From DATFQI01 sp963831105 (GTDB taxonomy: Bacteria; Actinomycetota; Thermoleophilia; Solirubrobacterales; Solirubrobacteraceae), in the NCBI GenBank assembly GCA_963831105.1, contig CAWHOS010000007.1, positions 310,001 through 374,000 of the forward strand: a stretch of DNA of 64,000 bases, read 5' to 3'. The position numbers and the translations under genes were made by a program. The notes under the pieces are model-generated. The model saw only the letters and a list, made by a program, of their open reading frames with translations, did no database searches and was not told the origin of the DNA. Positions 24,170 through 34,275 of this stretch are shown here, piece by piece. Within the stretch, counting starts at the first letter, position 1; each line of letters starts with the position of its first letter.

Positions 24170-25509
24170 CGCCGACCCCCGGGTCCTGGCTCGAGCTCGG
24201 GCACAGCCCGCTGCGGTTGGGCCCGTTGAGCAGGTCGACGAGCGTGCCGAGCTGCGGGTTGGCCTCCGCGACGGAGTCCAGCAGCGAGGCGGTCTGGCAG
24301 CCGAAGACCACGAGGCCGTGGCGGATCGGGCCGTGGGCGTCCTGGGTGGCGAAGATCGTCGGCGCCAGGTGGTTCGCCCAGGAGAACCAGAACAGGTAGC
24401 CCTCCTCCGTCTCGCCCGGCGGGTTGTAGGCGAGCATGTTGAGGAGGCGGTTGAGGCGCGTGAAGGTGTTCGTGAGGTCGGGGGCGGCGGCCGCGAGGTC
24501 GCGCATGGCCGGCCGCAGCTCCTTGACGGTCGGCAGCGACGCGCGCGCGAACGGCCGCAGCTCGTCGCGGATGATCGGCGTCGTCGTGCGCAGGAACGGC
24601 CGCAGCTGGCGCTGGGTCGGCCCGAGCGCGCGGGCGGTCGGCCGCAGCGCCTCCAGCGTCGGCCCGAGCTCGTCGGCCAGCCGCGTGGTCTTGGCGAGCG
24701 TCGACTGCGTGATCTGCAGCGAGGAGGGCAGCTCGCGCAGCGTCTCGCGCAGGTTGGCGTCCTGGCGGGCGAAGGTGGCGAAGACGGCGTTGGAGTCGAC
24801 CACGAAGTCGGCCACGGTGTCGTCGCGGTCGCCGAGCTCCTCGGTCAGCAGCGAGAAGTTGTGGATCGCGCGCTTGATGTTCGCCGAGCGCTTGGCGAGC
24901 GCCTCGTTGACCCGGCGCGAGAGCTTCGCCGTCGGCTCGATCCGGCGGATCGTGTTGGCCAGCTCGCGGCCGTTGCCCTTGAGCGCCTGGCCGCCGTCGT
25001 TGAGCAGCAGGGTCAGGTAGTCGCGCGTGTCGGCGTCGAGCGCGGCGAGGATCTCGTCGAGGTTGACGTCGGGAAGCGTCTGCGAGACCGGGATGCGGCC
25101 GCCCTCCGGCAGCCGGCCCGCGGCCCTCGTGCCCGGCGTGAGCTCGGCGACCATGTCCTTCAGGCCGGTCTTGGGCCGCAGCAGGACCGTCGCGTCCCGG
25201 TAGACGCGGTTGTAGCGCGGCTCGATCTTCATGCCGATGATCGCGCGCCCGTCCTCGAGCTTGACGCTCTTGATCTCGCCGACCTCGACGCCGGCGACGT
25301 TGACGGTCTGGCCCTGACCCGGCGTGACGGACTGGGCGGTCTGCATCTCCGCCTCGATCTCGTAGAAGTCCTGAGCCGATCACCGGCACCCAGGCCGGCA
25401 GCGAGAGCCGCTGGTTGGAGAGGATCACCGACGACACGAGCACTGCGACCAGGATCAGGCCGATGATCGCCGCGAAGTCCCCGAGGTGCTTTCGGATCGC
25501 CGTCTTCAT
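24162..25509 (-). CDS. Mce family protein 5 (one frameshift)
   Basis: About 448 residues. Membrane anchor DFAAIIGLILVAVLVSSVIL, then QSVTPGQGQTVNVAGVEVG of the Mce domain and a helical region with repeated LRPTARALGPTQRQL-type segments. A one-base shift near 25375 separates the anchor from the Mce domain; the reading FYEIEAEMQTAQSV is restored by skipping it. The ATG (25507-25509) overlaps the TGA of the previous gene (ATGA). Confidence 0.85.
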
Positions 25510-26987
25510 CGCGAGCTCGGCTGGGCGGTCGGGGTCGTCGGGTCGGTCTTGGCGGCCGCCGGGCCGTTGAGATTCGGCAGCTTGTTGGTGTGGCACTTCA
25601 CGTCGGGCCGGTACGGCGGGCGCTTGCCGGGATAGAACGGGCGGTTGCCGAGCGGCGGGGCGATGTTGTTGCCGAACACCTCGCCGGAGGGCGAGCCGGC
25701 GCCGAGCGACACCGCCTGCGAGCCGCCGCCCGGCTGGAAGCGCACGTACATGCCGTTGCCGTCGAAGTTCTGGCCCTCGCCGGCGAGCCCGACCAGGCCG
25801 TACATGAACTCCTTGTAGTTCTCTACGCCCGTCTCGAACTCGTCCCTGATGACGATGTCGCCGGTCGGCAGGATCACCTGGCGCGCGCAGCGCGAGGTCA
25901 GCGTCGTCTGCGGCAGCAGCTTCAGCGAGGCGTTGGTCAGGCGCGCGAGGTCGCGCGTGGCCGGCGAGAGCTCCTTGACCAGGCCGCCGAGCTCGCTCGC
26001 GGAGACCAGCTTGCGCGTCTGCGCGATCCACGGGAACGACGCCTCGATCGTGGCCGGCGTCTCGCGCACGCCGGGCAGGATCTCGCGGGCGAACGCGCGC
26101 GTCGGCGGGAACGCGGCGTTGAGCGACGCGAACGCCGTGTTGGCGTTCTCCAGCGTCGGGGCGAGCAGCCGGATCGTCGCCTGCAGGTTGTCCGACTCCG
26201 AGGCGAAGGCCGCGGTCGTTCGGTTGAAGTTCGTGATCAGGTCCTTGAGCTGCTCCTCGTGGCGGATCAGCGCGGCGCTGGTGCGCGCGGTGCCGTCGAT
26301 CAGGCGCGAGAGGTCCTCCCCGGGCTCCTGGCCGAGGAAGGCCTCGAAGACCTGGGCCGTCGAGCGCTCGGCGGCCGGGATGTCGACGTAGGCGTCGTTG
26401 AAGGACTCGGCTCCGGTCTCGCCGCGCGCCGACGGGGCCGCGTCGCGGTCGTCGGCCGCCGTCGGCTTGGAGTTGAGCGCCTGCGCGAGCCCGTCGAGCA
26501 CGTCCTTGAGGTCCTGGCGGGTGTCGGACTGCAGCGACGTGAGCACCTCGTCGAGCTGGACCGGCGAGGACGTGTGCGTGACCTTGATGACGCCGCCGTC
26601 GTCGAGCTCGGGCGCGGCGGGCGTGCCCGGCCGCAGGTCGACGAAGAAGTTGCCCTCGAGGAAGATGCGCGGGCGGATCTTCGCGGTGGCGTCCTCGTGG
26701 ATCGGCAGCGCCTGCTTCTGCAGCGAGAGCGTCACGACCGACGTGTCGGAGTCCTTGCCCGCCTCGACCGAGGCGACCTTGCCGACGTTGACGCCGGCGA
26801 TCCGGACGGGCGAGCCGACGCGGATCGAGTTGGCCGACTCGAACGTCGCCTTGACCTGGTAGGGCGTCGTGAAGGGGATGTCCTTCGTGAAGCCCAGGAA
26901 GGTCCCGACGAGGATGATCACGAGCGCGATCAGCCCGATCGCGACGGGGCTGCGCGGCGTGTGGCGCTTGACGGCTCCGCGTGCCAT
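25506..26987 (-). CDS. Mce family protein 4
   Basis: 493 residues, intact. Basic N terminus, anchor PVAIGLIALVIILVGTFLGF, Mce domain (TPYQVKATFESANSIRVGS, VRIAGVNVGKV), LEGNFFVDLRPGTPAAPELD, helical middle with repeated LLAPTLENANTAFASL-type heptads, and a C-terminal tail with two cysteines. It shares one base with the preceding stop (TAATG) and four bases with the following gene. The length is within the usual actinobacterial range. Confidence 0.9.
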   Translation of the reverse strand: MARGAVKRHTPRSPVAIGLIALVIILVGTFLGFTKDIPFTTPYQVKATFESANSIRVGSPVRIAGVNVGKVASVEAGKDSDTSVVTLSLQKQALPIHEDATAKIRPRIFLEGNFFVDLRPGTPAAPELDDGGVIKVTHTSSPVQLDEVLTSLQSDTRQDLKDVLDGLAQALNSKPTAADDRDAAPSARGETGAESFNDAYVDIPAAERSTAQVFEAFLGQEPGEDLSRLIDGTARTSAALIRHEEQLKDLITNFNRTTAAFASESDNLQATIRLLAPTLENANTAFASLNAAFPPTRAFAREILPGVRETPATIEASFPWIAQTRKLVSASELGGLVKELSPATRDLARLTNASLKLLPQTTLTSRCARQVILPTGDIVIRDEFETGVENYKEFMYGLVGLAGEGQNFDGNGMYVRFQPGGGSQAVSLGAGSPSGEVFGNNIAPPLGNRPFYPGKRPPYRPDVKCHTNKLPNLNGPAAAKTDPTTPTAQPSSR

Positions 26988-28391
26988 TACGGGCTCGTCT
27001 TCTCCGTCCGGGCCTGCTGCGTGCCGGACACGTTGCCGATCACGGTCTTGCCGCTCGCGTAGGGCTCGTTGCCGGCCTCGCACTCCTTGGGCTGCTTCGG
27101 CGAGGCCGTGTTCGGATACGGGTTGGTGTGGAGGTGGTTGTCGACCGTCGGGCCGTCGGCGGGCGCCGAGGACGGGCCGCCCTCGTTGTTCGGGCCCTGC
27201 GGCGTGGCGATGATGATGAACCGCTGCCAGGTGCCGTTCTTGTCGCCCTCGGACAGCAGCGAGGAGACGTTGCGGAACCACAGGGTCACGTAGTTGCACT
27301 GCAGCTGGGCCGGCGCGAGGTGCGCCAGCGTCGGGCCGCAGCGTGCGCACGACGTCGGACAGCGCGTCGACGCCGAGCTCGGTCCGCGGGTCCTCGGCGA
27401 ACGTCTGCAGCTCGCGCAGCAGCGGCTCCAGGCGGCGGTTGAGCGCGACCGAGCGGCGCAGCGTCGGCGTGCCGATCTCGAGCGCGTCGGCGAGCACCGG
27501 CGCGGAGGTGCGCAGGGCCCGCACGCCGGGGCGCAGCTCGCGGAACAGGCCCTCGCTGTTGGCCAGGAACGGGCGCTGGATCGGGAACGAGCGGATCGCC
27601 TCGTCGAGCGCCGGCCGGCCCTTGGTGATCGAGTCCTGGATGTACGGGCGCGCGACCTCGCGCAGCGCGGCCATCGTCGTGTCGAGGTTGACGAACAGCT
27701 CGGCCTGCTCCTCGGCCGCCGGCGCGACCTCGGCGGCGGCGTCGCCGAGCTCTCCGATGAAGCGGTCGAGGTTGGTGTTCGGGTCCGACAGGTTCTGCGC
27801 GACCGGGATGATGTCCGCCAGCAGCGGCCGGAAGGCGGCGATCGCCTGGTTGATCGACGTGCCGCGGCCGGCGAACGCCGTGCCGAAGCCCTCGATGTTC
27901 GTCCGCATCGCCTCGCGCGTCTCGTCGTCGAACATGTTCACGAACTCGTCGAACTCGACGGGCGCGGGCGTGGCGGCCTCGAGCGGGATCGTGTCGCCGT
28001 CGCCGAAGCCGTCGTCCGAGCGCCCGCGGGTGACCTCCACGTACTTGAGGCCGAGCGCGGACTTCGTGCGGATCAGCAGCGTCGAGTCCTTCGGCAGCGG
28101 CATCTGGTCGCGCTCGAGCTTGAGCGAGAGCAGGGCCACGCTGCTGCCGTCGTCCTGGCGCTTGGCGGTGATCCCGTCGACCGTGCCGACGCGCGCGCCG
28201 CCGATCCGGACCTCGTTGCCGCGCACGAGGGCGGCGGCGCTCGGCACCTCGGCCTTGAGCGAGTAGGTCGGCACGAACGGCAGGCCCTGGTTGGCGTTGT
28301 AGGCCAGGAACACGGCGACGAGGATCACCAGGACGGTGGCCGCGCCGATCAGGACGGGGTTGCCGGCGATCCCGGCGCCGCGGTTGTTCAC
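26987..28391 (-). CDS. Mce family protein 3 (one frameshift)
   Basis: About 467 residues. Anchor VLIGAATVLVILVAVFLAY, Mce domain (TYSLKAEVPSAAALVRGNEV, RIGGARVGTV), ALGLKYVEVTRG, and a helical middle. The frame breaks near 27335. Downstream of it the other frame continues VTLWFRNVSSLLSEGDKNGT to the TAA at 26987. GTG start overlaps the preceding TGA (GTGA, 28388-28391). Confidence 0.85.
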
Positions 28392-29950
28392 GGCGTGTCC
28401 TTCCCGAACAGGAAGTCCAGCAGCGGATCGTCGCCGCCGCTCGGCGCCGGCGCCGGGGGCGCCGGCGCGGGCGTCGCGGACGCCGCCGGTGCGGGCGTCG
28501 CGCTGGCCTGCGGCACCGGGGTCGCGCTCGCCGTGGGCGCGGGCGTGGCGGTCGCGACCGGAGCGGACCGCTCACGCTTGGGCGTCGGGGTCGGCGTGGC
28601 CTGCAGGCGCGGCGCCTCGTCGCCCGACTGGCCGGCCATCGCGCGCCGGATCGCCTCCGCGGTGGCGATCAGGACCTGGTCGCGCGGACCCTCGGGCACG
28701 GACGACGCCGCGGTGGCGCTCGCCGGCGCGAAGTTCGCGGTGCAGCCCGGGGTCGGGGTGACGGCGTAGGTCGAGCACTGGTTGACGATCAGGCCCGCGC
28801 GCAGGTAGTGCCCGAACGTGTCGAAGCCGTTGACGGCGGCCACTTGGTAGAAGGCGTAGTCGAGGAAGCGCTCGAAGCCGTCGCGTCGTCTCCAGCGACG
28901 TCGAGCAGCTTGCTCGCCGTGTCGGCGACGGGCCGCACGTCCTTGGCGAGCGCGCGCAGGTCGCGGGTGATCGGGAGCGCGGCGATCATCGCCGGGGTGC
29001 CGACCTCGGCCGCGTCGCCGAGCGACTCGAACGCCGGGATGCCGGCCTGCGCGAACGGTCCGAGCTGGCGGACGAAGCGGTTGATGGCGGGCGCCTGCGC
29101 GCCGAGGTCGGCGAACACCGGCGTCGCCTCGTCGGCGAAGGAGCCGAGGCGCTCCATCGTCGGGCGCAGCTCGCGCAGGAAGGCGGGCAGGCGCTCGATG
29201 TCGGCCTCCAGGTCGGCCGCAGCGCTCGGCGGTCGCCTCGGCCACCTCCGCCGAGTTCTCCAGCGCCGAGGAGACCCGCTTGCGCTCGCGCGCCAGCGGC
29301 GCCAGCACCGTGTCGCCGTCGACGGCGAGGCGCTGGAGCGTCTTGTTCTCCGAGGCGAGGATCTCGAGGACCTTGTCGACCTCCTTGAGCGCCGGGTTGG
29401 CGCGCCGGATGACCTCGTTGAGGTCGTCGCCGCGGCCGGCGACGCCGGTCCCGAGCTCGTTGAGGATGATCGACAGCCGCGCGCGCTCGGGCTCGCGCGT
29501 GATGTTGTTGATCAGGTCGAGGTCGACCGGCTTGGTGGTCTGCGAGACCGGCAGCAGGTACTGGCCCTTGCCCTTGCCCCTGTCGATCTTCTCCAGCGCG
29601 GGCGGCGGCTCGGCGTTGGCCTGTCGCGCCTGCGTCGGCTCGCACTCGACGAACTTCTCGCCGATCAGCGACTGCGGGCCGGATCGATGCACTCGGCGTC
29701 GCGGCGGAAGTCCTGGTAGCCCTTGTCGTCGATGCTGAGCACGACGACGGCCTTGAAGTCCTTCGTCACGTCGAGCGAGTCGATCTTGCCGACCTTGACG
29801 CCCGCGACCTTGACGTCCTCGCCCGGGATCGCGAAGCCGGCGTTGTCGAAGATCGCGCGCACCAGGTAGGGCTCGTCGCCGTCGCGCGTGGCGAGCACGA
29901 CCGCGACGGCGACGGACGACCACGAGGAGGATGGGGACGAGGATCCGCAT
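28388..29950 (-). CDS. Mce family protein 2 (about four frameshifts)
   Basis: About 520 residues when frames are joined. Anchor MRILVPILLVVV, Mce domain (RAIFDNAGFAIPGEDVKVAG, VKVGKIDSL), then SLIGEKFVECEPTQARQANA, a helical middle and a long C-terminal tail of repeated TPAPTASATPVPQASATPAP with the terminal DDPLLDFLFGKDTP. Frame breaks occur near 29917, 29687, 29218 and 28890, each joining two well conserved segments. The Pro/Ala/Thr repeat tail may span the cell wall. Start and preceding stop overlap as TGATG. Confidence 0.8.
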   Translation of the reverse strand: MRILVPILLVVVRRRRGRARHARRRRALPGARDLRQRRLRDPGRGRQGRGRQGRQDRLARRDEGLQGRRRAQHRRQGLPGLPPRRRVHRSGPQSLIGEKFVECEPTQARQANAEPPPALEKIDRGKGKGQYLLPVSQTTKPVDLDLINNITREPERARLSIILNELGTGVAGRGDDLNEVIRRANPALKEVDKVLEILASENKTLQRLAVDGDTVLAPLARERKRVSSALENSAEVAEATAERCGRPGGRHRAPARLPARAAPDDGAPRLLRRRGDAGVRRPRRAGARHQPLRPPARTVRAGRHPGVRVARRRGRGRHPGDDRRAPDHPRPARARQGRAARRRHGEQAARRRWRRRDGFERFLDYAFYQVAAVNGFDTFGHYLRAGLIVNQCSTYAVTPTPGCTANFAPASATAASSVPEGPRDQVLIATAEAIRRAMAGQSGDEAPRLQATPTPTPKRERSAPVATATPAPTASATPVPQASATPAPAASATPAPAPPAPAPSGGDDPLLDFLFGKDTP

Positions 29951-31308
29951 CAGGGCCCGGGGAGCACGAGGCTCGGGTCGCAGTCGTCGGCGCCGAGGTT
30001 GCCGTTGTCGGTGTAGGGCGCGGAGTTGTCCTCGGGGCGCTGGCTGGCGGCGCCCGGGCAGCGCTTGATCACGCCGGTCTCGAGCGCCGTCCATGCGCTG
30101 GGCCGGCGGGATCGGCGTGAGCACGCCGCCGGCCGGGTTGTCCGTGAACGAGAAGGCGTTGAAGATCGGCTGGATGCGCGCGAAGTGGCCGTTGGCGTCG
30201 TAGTTGGCGGCGCCCTGGCCGAAGTCGCGCAGCCAGCCGACGAAGTCGGGCGTGTAGGGCCGGATGAACTCGAGCACGGGCTGGGCGCTTCTGGAGCGCG
30301 AGCCGGCCCTGCGTGAAGGCGGGCGTGGCGACCCGCTGCAGCGCCGGCATCTTGCGCGTCGCCTCGACGAGGTCGTTGTCGGCGCCGTCGCGGCGCACGA
30401 GCGTGCGCAGGTCGCGGATCGTCGGCCGCGCGTCGCGCACGAGCGGGCGCAGCTCGCGCAGGAACGGCGCGAGGTCCTTCGTCGCCGGCTTGGACTCGGC
30501 GACCAGCACGTCGAGGTCGTCGAGCGTGGCGCGCAGGTTCACGAACGTCGTGTTGGCGCGCCGCAGCGTGGTCGGCAGCAGCTCGAGCGCGCGCGAGAGC
30601 GCCTGCGTTCTCGGCGGCGATCGCGCCGGTCGTCGCGTTGGCGTTGGAGACGAGGCCGGAGAGGTCGTCGCGGCGCTCGGCGACCGCGGTCACCGCGCGC
30701 GAGGAGTTCGACGAGGAAGCGCGTCAGCGCGCCCTCGTCCTCGGTGACCTGGTCGGCCAGCACGCGCGAGGTCGACAGCAGCGGGTTGAAGTACTTGGCC
30801 GACTGCCCGACCTCCTCGCCCTTGCCCTCGTACTGGGTCGCGAAGCCCTGGATGACGTCCTGCAGGTCGCCGCGGGTCTTCTCGTCGATCGCGTTGAAGA
30901 CCTGGTCGAGGTCGACGACCGACGTCGTCTTGGAGAGGTCCAAGCTGGCGCCGTCGGTCGAGCTCCTTGTTGGTGTCGGGCGCCAGCGTCAGCGCGACGT
31001 AGCGGTTGGCGATGCCCGACAGCGAGGTGAGGCGGATCGACGCCCGTGGTGCCCTCGCGCAGCGGCGCGTAGGGCTCCTCGACCTCGACCTTGACCGCCG
31101 CGAGGTTGTCGTCGGTCAGCTCGATCGAGCGCACGGAGCCGATCCGCCGGCCGCCGACCTGGACGTCGTCGTCCTTGACGAGCTGGCCCGCCGTCTGGAA
31201 CAGCAGCGTGTACTCGTGCCCGCCGCTGCCGCGGAAGAGCAGCAGGTATCCCGCGAGGAGGACGGCCAGGACGAGCGCGGACAGCGCGACTCCGCGCGCT
31301 GCGGTCAA
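29950..31308 (-). CDS. Mce family protein 1 (about six frameshifts)
   Basis: About 452 residues when joined: anchor LSALVLAVLLAGYLLLF, Mce domain (YTLLFQTAGQLVKDDDVQVG, RRIGSVRSIEL), RLTSLSGIANRYVALTLAPD, helical middle and C-terminal ALETGVIKRCPGAASQRPED. Frame breaks lie near 31040, 30955, 30710, 30605, 30290 and 30090. The start is uncertain: TTG 31308 follows GGAGGAG, and ATG 31325 becomes possible if one more base is missing. The ATG at 31380 in the same frame adds an unlikely Gly/Ser-rich leader. Confidence 0.75.
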
Positions 31309-31400
31309 GCCCTCCTCCTCGTCATGGGACCCATCTCCTCCTCCGGCACTGCTTCTCCCCCTCGGACCCGCGTCCTGCATTCCGGTGCGCAGGACCGCGC

Positions 31401-31431
31401 ACGCTACCCGGTCCGAGCCGGGCGCACGCTA
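31401..31431 (-). promoter_or_regulatory. Tandem -10 repeats ahead of the mce genes
   Basis: TAGCGTGCGC occurs twice on the minus strand, with hexamers at 31401-31406 and 31426-31431 and 25 bp between them. They lie in the only sizeable gap of the operon (31309-31473), between the ATPase stop and the first mce gene. They look like internal promoters that could uncouple mce expression from the permeases. Confidence 0.4.
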
Positions 31432-31473
31432 TCCGTCGTTCGTTGACTGGCGGTTAGGAGGCTGGAGCGGGAA

Positions 31474-32501
31474 CTATTCCATGCCGAGGGGCCCGCGCGA
31501 GGCACCTGACAGGAACTGGCGCACGAACTGGTTGTCGGAGTTGAACAGCTCCTCGGCCGGGCCGCTCTCCACGATGCGGCCCTTCCACAGCACGGCGATG
31601 TACTCGGCGACGCGCTTGGCGCTCATGATGTCGTGCGTGATGACGACGTAGGCGCCGCCGTTCTCCTCGTGGATCTCCTGGATGAGCTCGCACAGCAGGG
31701 CGGTGCGGACCGGGTCCAGGCCGGAGTCCGGCTCGTCGAAGAGCACGATGTCCGGGTCGAGCACGAGCGCGCGGGCGAACCCGGCGCGCTTGCGCATGCC
31801 GCCGGAGAGCTCGTTCGGCATCTTGTCGGCCGCGCCCTCGAGGCCGACCTCGCGCAGGCGGCGGTTGACGATCTCGCCGATCTCCTCCTCGCTCTTGTCC
31901 GTGTGCTGGCGCAGCGGGAAGCAGACGTTGTCGAAGAGGTTCATCGAGCCGAACAGCGCGCCGTCCTGGAACAGCACGCCGAACTTCTTGCGCATCTCGA
32001 ACAGGTCGTCGTCGGCCATGTTGGGCACGGACTCGCCGTGCACGAGCACGTCGCCGTCGTCGGGATAGAGCAGGCCGACCATGTGCTTGATGCAGACGGA
32101 CTTCCCGGTGCCCGACGGGCCGAGGATCATCGAGATCTTGTTGTTCGGGATGCCCATGTTCAGGCCGCGCAGGATCTTGTTGCGGCCGAACGCCTTGTGC
32201 ACCTCGACGAACTCGACCGCGTCCTCCTCGCCGTGCGGGCGCTGGCGGCCGGTGTGCCACTCGTACTCGTTGTCCGGGTCGTCGCTGGCGGTCGTCGTCG
32301 CGGTCGGCTGCTCGGGCTCGCTGCTTGACGGCGGCCGCGGTCGCGCCGCCGTCCTCACGCTGCTCTCGCGTGGGCTCCTCGTCGGGGCGCTGCTGCTCGC
32401 TCCATCTCGTCGCGGCGCAGCGGCTCCTCGGCGCGCTGCTGCTCGCCGCGCGGCTCCTCGTCGCGCTTCTGCTCACCGCGATTGCGATCGAACAGGCCCA
32501 C
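31474..32501 (-). CDS. MlaF/Mkl-type ABC ATPase of the Mce system (N-terminal frameshifts)
   Basis: The 250-residue ATPase core is intact: FVEVHKAFGRNKILRGLNM, Walker A GPSGTGKSV, Q-loop VLFQDGALFGSMNLFDNV, signature LSGGMRKRAG, Walker B VLFDEPDSGLDP, switch THDIMSAKRV. This is the MlaF/MceG class that powers YrbE-Mce lipid transport. In mycobacteria mceG is unlinked, whereas here it sits in the operon. The preceding 90 residues are a charged Glu/Arg/Gln-rich linker, beginning VGLFDRNRGEQKRDEEPRG, interrupted near 32400 and 32325. The start is GTG 32501 or ATG 32508. Confidence 0.85.
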
Positions 32502-32507
32502 TGCGCA

Positions 32508-33309
32508 TCAACCTCCGATGGGTGCCCGGGGGTTCGCCCCCCAGAAGAGCTGGGTGCCGAGCATGCCGACGAGATGCACGAGCACGATGTTGAGGACCAT
32601 GGACTTGGCGGTCGCGGTGCCGACCCCGACCGGGCCGCCGCTCGCGTTGTAGCCGTAGTAGCAGCCGACCAGCACGATCAGCGGTGGCCATCGCCATGCC
32701 CTTGATCACGCTGTACAAGAGGTCGGGTGGGTTCTGGAACATCCAGAAGATCAGGAAGTAGCCGCCGCTGGAGACCTCGCCGATCTGCTGGACCACCGCC
32801 AGGTAGGAGGCGAAGAAGCCGGCGCCGATGCCCGCCAGGTACATGAACGGGAGCACGAGCCAGGCGGCCAGCAGCTTGGTCGCGCACAGGAAGGTCAGCG
32901 ACGGGATGCCCATGACCTCGAGCGCGTCGATCTCGTCGGAGATCCGCATCGAGCCGAGCTCGGCGACGATGCCGGTGCCGACCTTGGCGGCCATCATGTA
33001 GCCGAAGCCGTACGGGACCAGCTCGCGCAGGTCGCACCAGGCGGCGAACACGCCCGCGTACGCGGGGACGCCGGTGGCGCGGTTGAAGTACGCGCCCTCG
33101 ATGCCGCACTGCAGGCCGATGATGAAGATCAGGCCCCAGATCACGAGCGTCGAGGACAGGATCAGCAGGCCGGCCTGCCGCAGGCCCTCGCCGAAGAAGC
33201 GGAAGACCTTCAGCGTGAAGACCTCGACGACGATGCGCGAGCAGAAGCGGACGATCTCGCCCATCGAGGAGAGCCAGTCCTTCGGGACTGCGAGCCAGGT
33301 GTTGCCCAT
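32508..33309 (-). CDS. YrbE/MlaE-family permease 2 (one frameshift)
   Basis: About 266 residues and five to six membrane helices of the MlaE fold, with the conserved EIDALEVMGIPSLTFL segment after AAKVGTGIVAELGSMRI. Near 32690 the frame shifts; the continuation ATLIVLVGCYYGYNASGGP to the TGA at 32508 is typical of YrbE C termini. The ATG at 33309 shares one base with the stop of permease 1 (TAATG). With its partner it forms the heterodimeric permease for the Mce tube. Confidence 0.86.
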
Positions 33310-34115
33310 TACTTGATCTGCACGATCTCGGGGTGGGTGGCCAGCAGCGTCTGCGTGAACACGTAGTTGAACGCGAACACGCCGAGCGTGGCGATGACGA
33401 CGGCCTGGTTGACGGCGCGGCCGACGCCCTCGGCGCCGCCGGACGCCGTCATGCCCTTGTAACAGCAGACGATCGCGATGATGGCGCCGAACATCGTGCA
33501 CTTGAGGACCGACCCCCAGAGGTCCACGACCGACGCGTTGGTGAAGAAGGTCGCCCAGAACGGGCCGAGCGGCGCGCCGTTGACGAGCGTGGCGACGATG
33601 CCGCCGAAGATGCCGAACAGCAGCGCGTAGACGTCGAACAGGCCCGTGACGAGCATCAGGGCGAGGAAGCGCGGGACGACGAGGTTCTTGACCGGGTCGA
33701 CGCCGAGCACCTGCAGGGCGTCGAGCTCCTCGCGGATCTTGCGGGCGCCGAGGTCGGCGGTGATGGCCGTGCCGGCGACGCCGGCCAGCACGATCGCGGT
33801 CACGAACGGGGCGAACTCGCGGATCGAGGCGAGCACGAAGAAGCCGCCGAGGCGGTCGAGCGCGCCGAACAGCACGAGGAAGTTCGCGGCCTGCAGGCCG
33901 GGGGCGCCGTAGCCGAACGCGACCGTCGAGACGATCAGCGGGAACCAGCACAGCTTCAGGGCGAAGAGGAACTGCGAGACGAACTCGCCGCCGTACGGGT
34001 ACGGGGGCCGCAGCGCGGACATGATGGTCTTCCCCGTGAGGATCATCATGTCGCCCACTTCCTCGAGCAGGCTCTTTGCCGGTAGGAAGGCCCTATCGGC
34101 GACGCTTCGGACCAA
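33309..34115 (-). CDS. YrbE/MlaE-family permease 1
   Basis: 268 residues, intact. It carries LAGVAGTAITADLGARKIRE and ELDALQVLGVDPVKNLVVPR, the MlaE signature, and the CYKGMTASGGAEGVGRAVN loop typical of YrbE proteins. TTG at 34115 follows GGGGGAGAGAG at good distance; ATG codons at 34052 and 34049 are alternatives. First gene of a 15.5-kb minus-strand operon running to 18620. Confidence 0.88.
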   Translation of the reverse strand: MVRSVADRAFLPAKSLLEEVGDMMILTGKTIMSALRPPYPYGGEFVSQFLFALKLCWFPLIVSTVAFGYGAPGLQAANFLVLFGALDRLGGFFVLASIREFAPFVTAIVLAGVAGTAITADLGARKIREELDALQVLGVDPVKNLVVPRFLALMLVTGLFDVYALLFGIFGGIVATLVNGAPLGPFWATFFTNASVVDLWGSVLKCTMFGAIIAIVCCYKGMTASGGAEGVGRAVNQAVVIATLGVFAFNYVFTQTLLATHPEIVQIK

Positions 34116-34132
34116 TCTCTCTCCCCCTCATC

Positions 34133-34155
34133 GCGGGTGCCCCGATGGCACCCGC
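34133..34155. promoter_or_regulatory. Hairpin/operator in the mce operon leader
   Basis: GCGGGTGCC (34133-34141) pairs perfectly with GGCACCCGC (34147-34155) around CCGAT, 17 bp upstream of the first yrbE start. It may be an operator or an mRNA leader hairpin. No regulator gene of the MceR type lies adjacent. Confidence 0.4.
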
Positions 34156-34275
34156 TGGTCAAGCAGGCGTGAAGGTTATGCCACCTACCAACGCAGCATC
34201 AAACCGGAACATGCGCCAACGCGCGCCGGTCGCTCCCGCAAGTTCCACCTGCGCGCGGCGTTGAAGGCCGATGGT

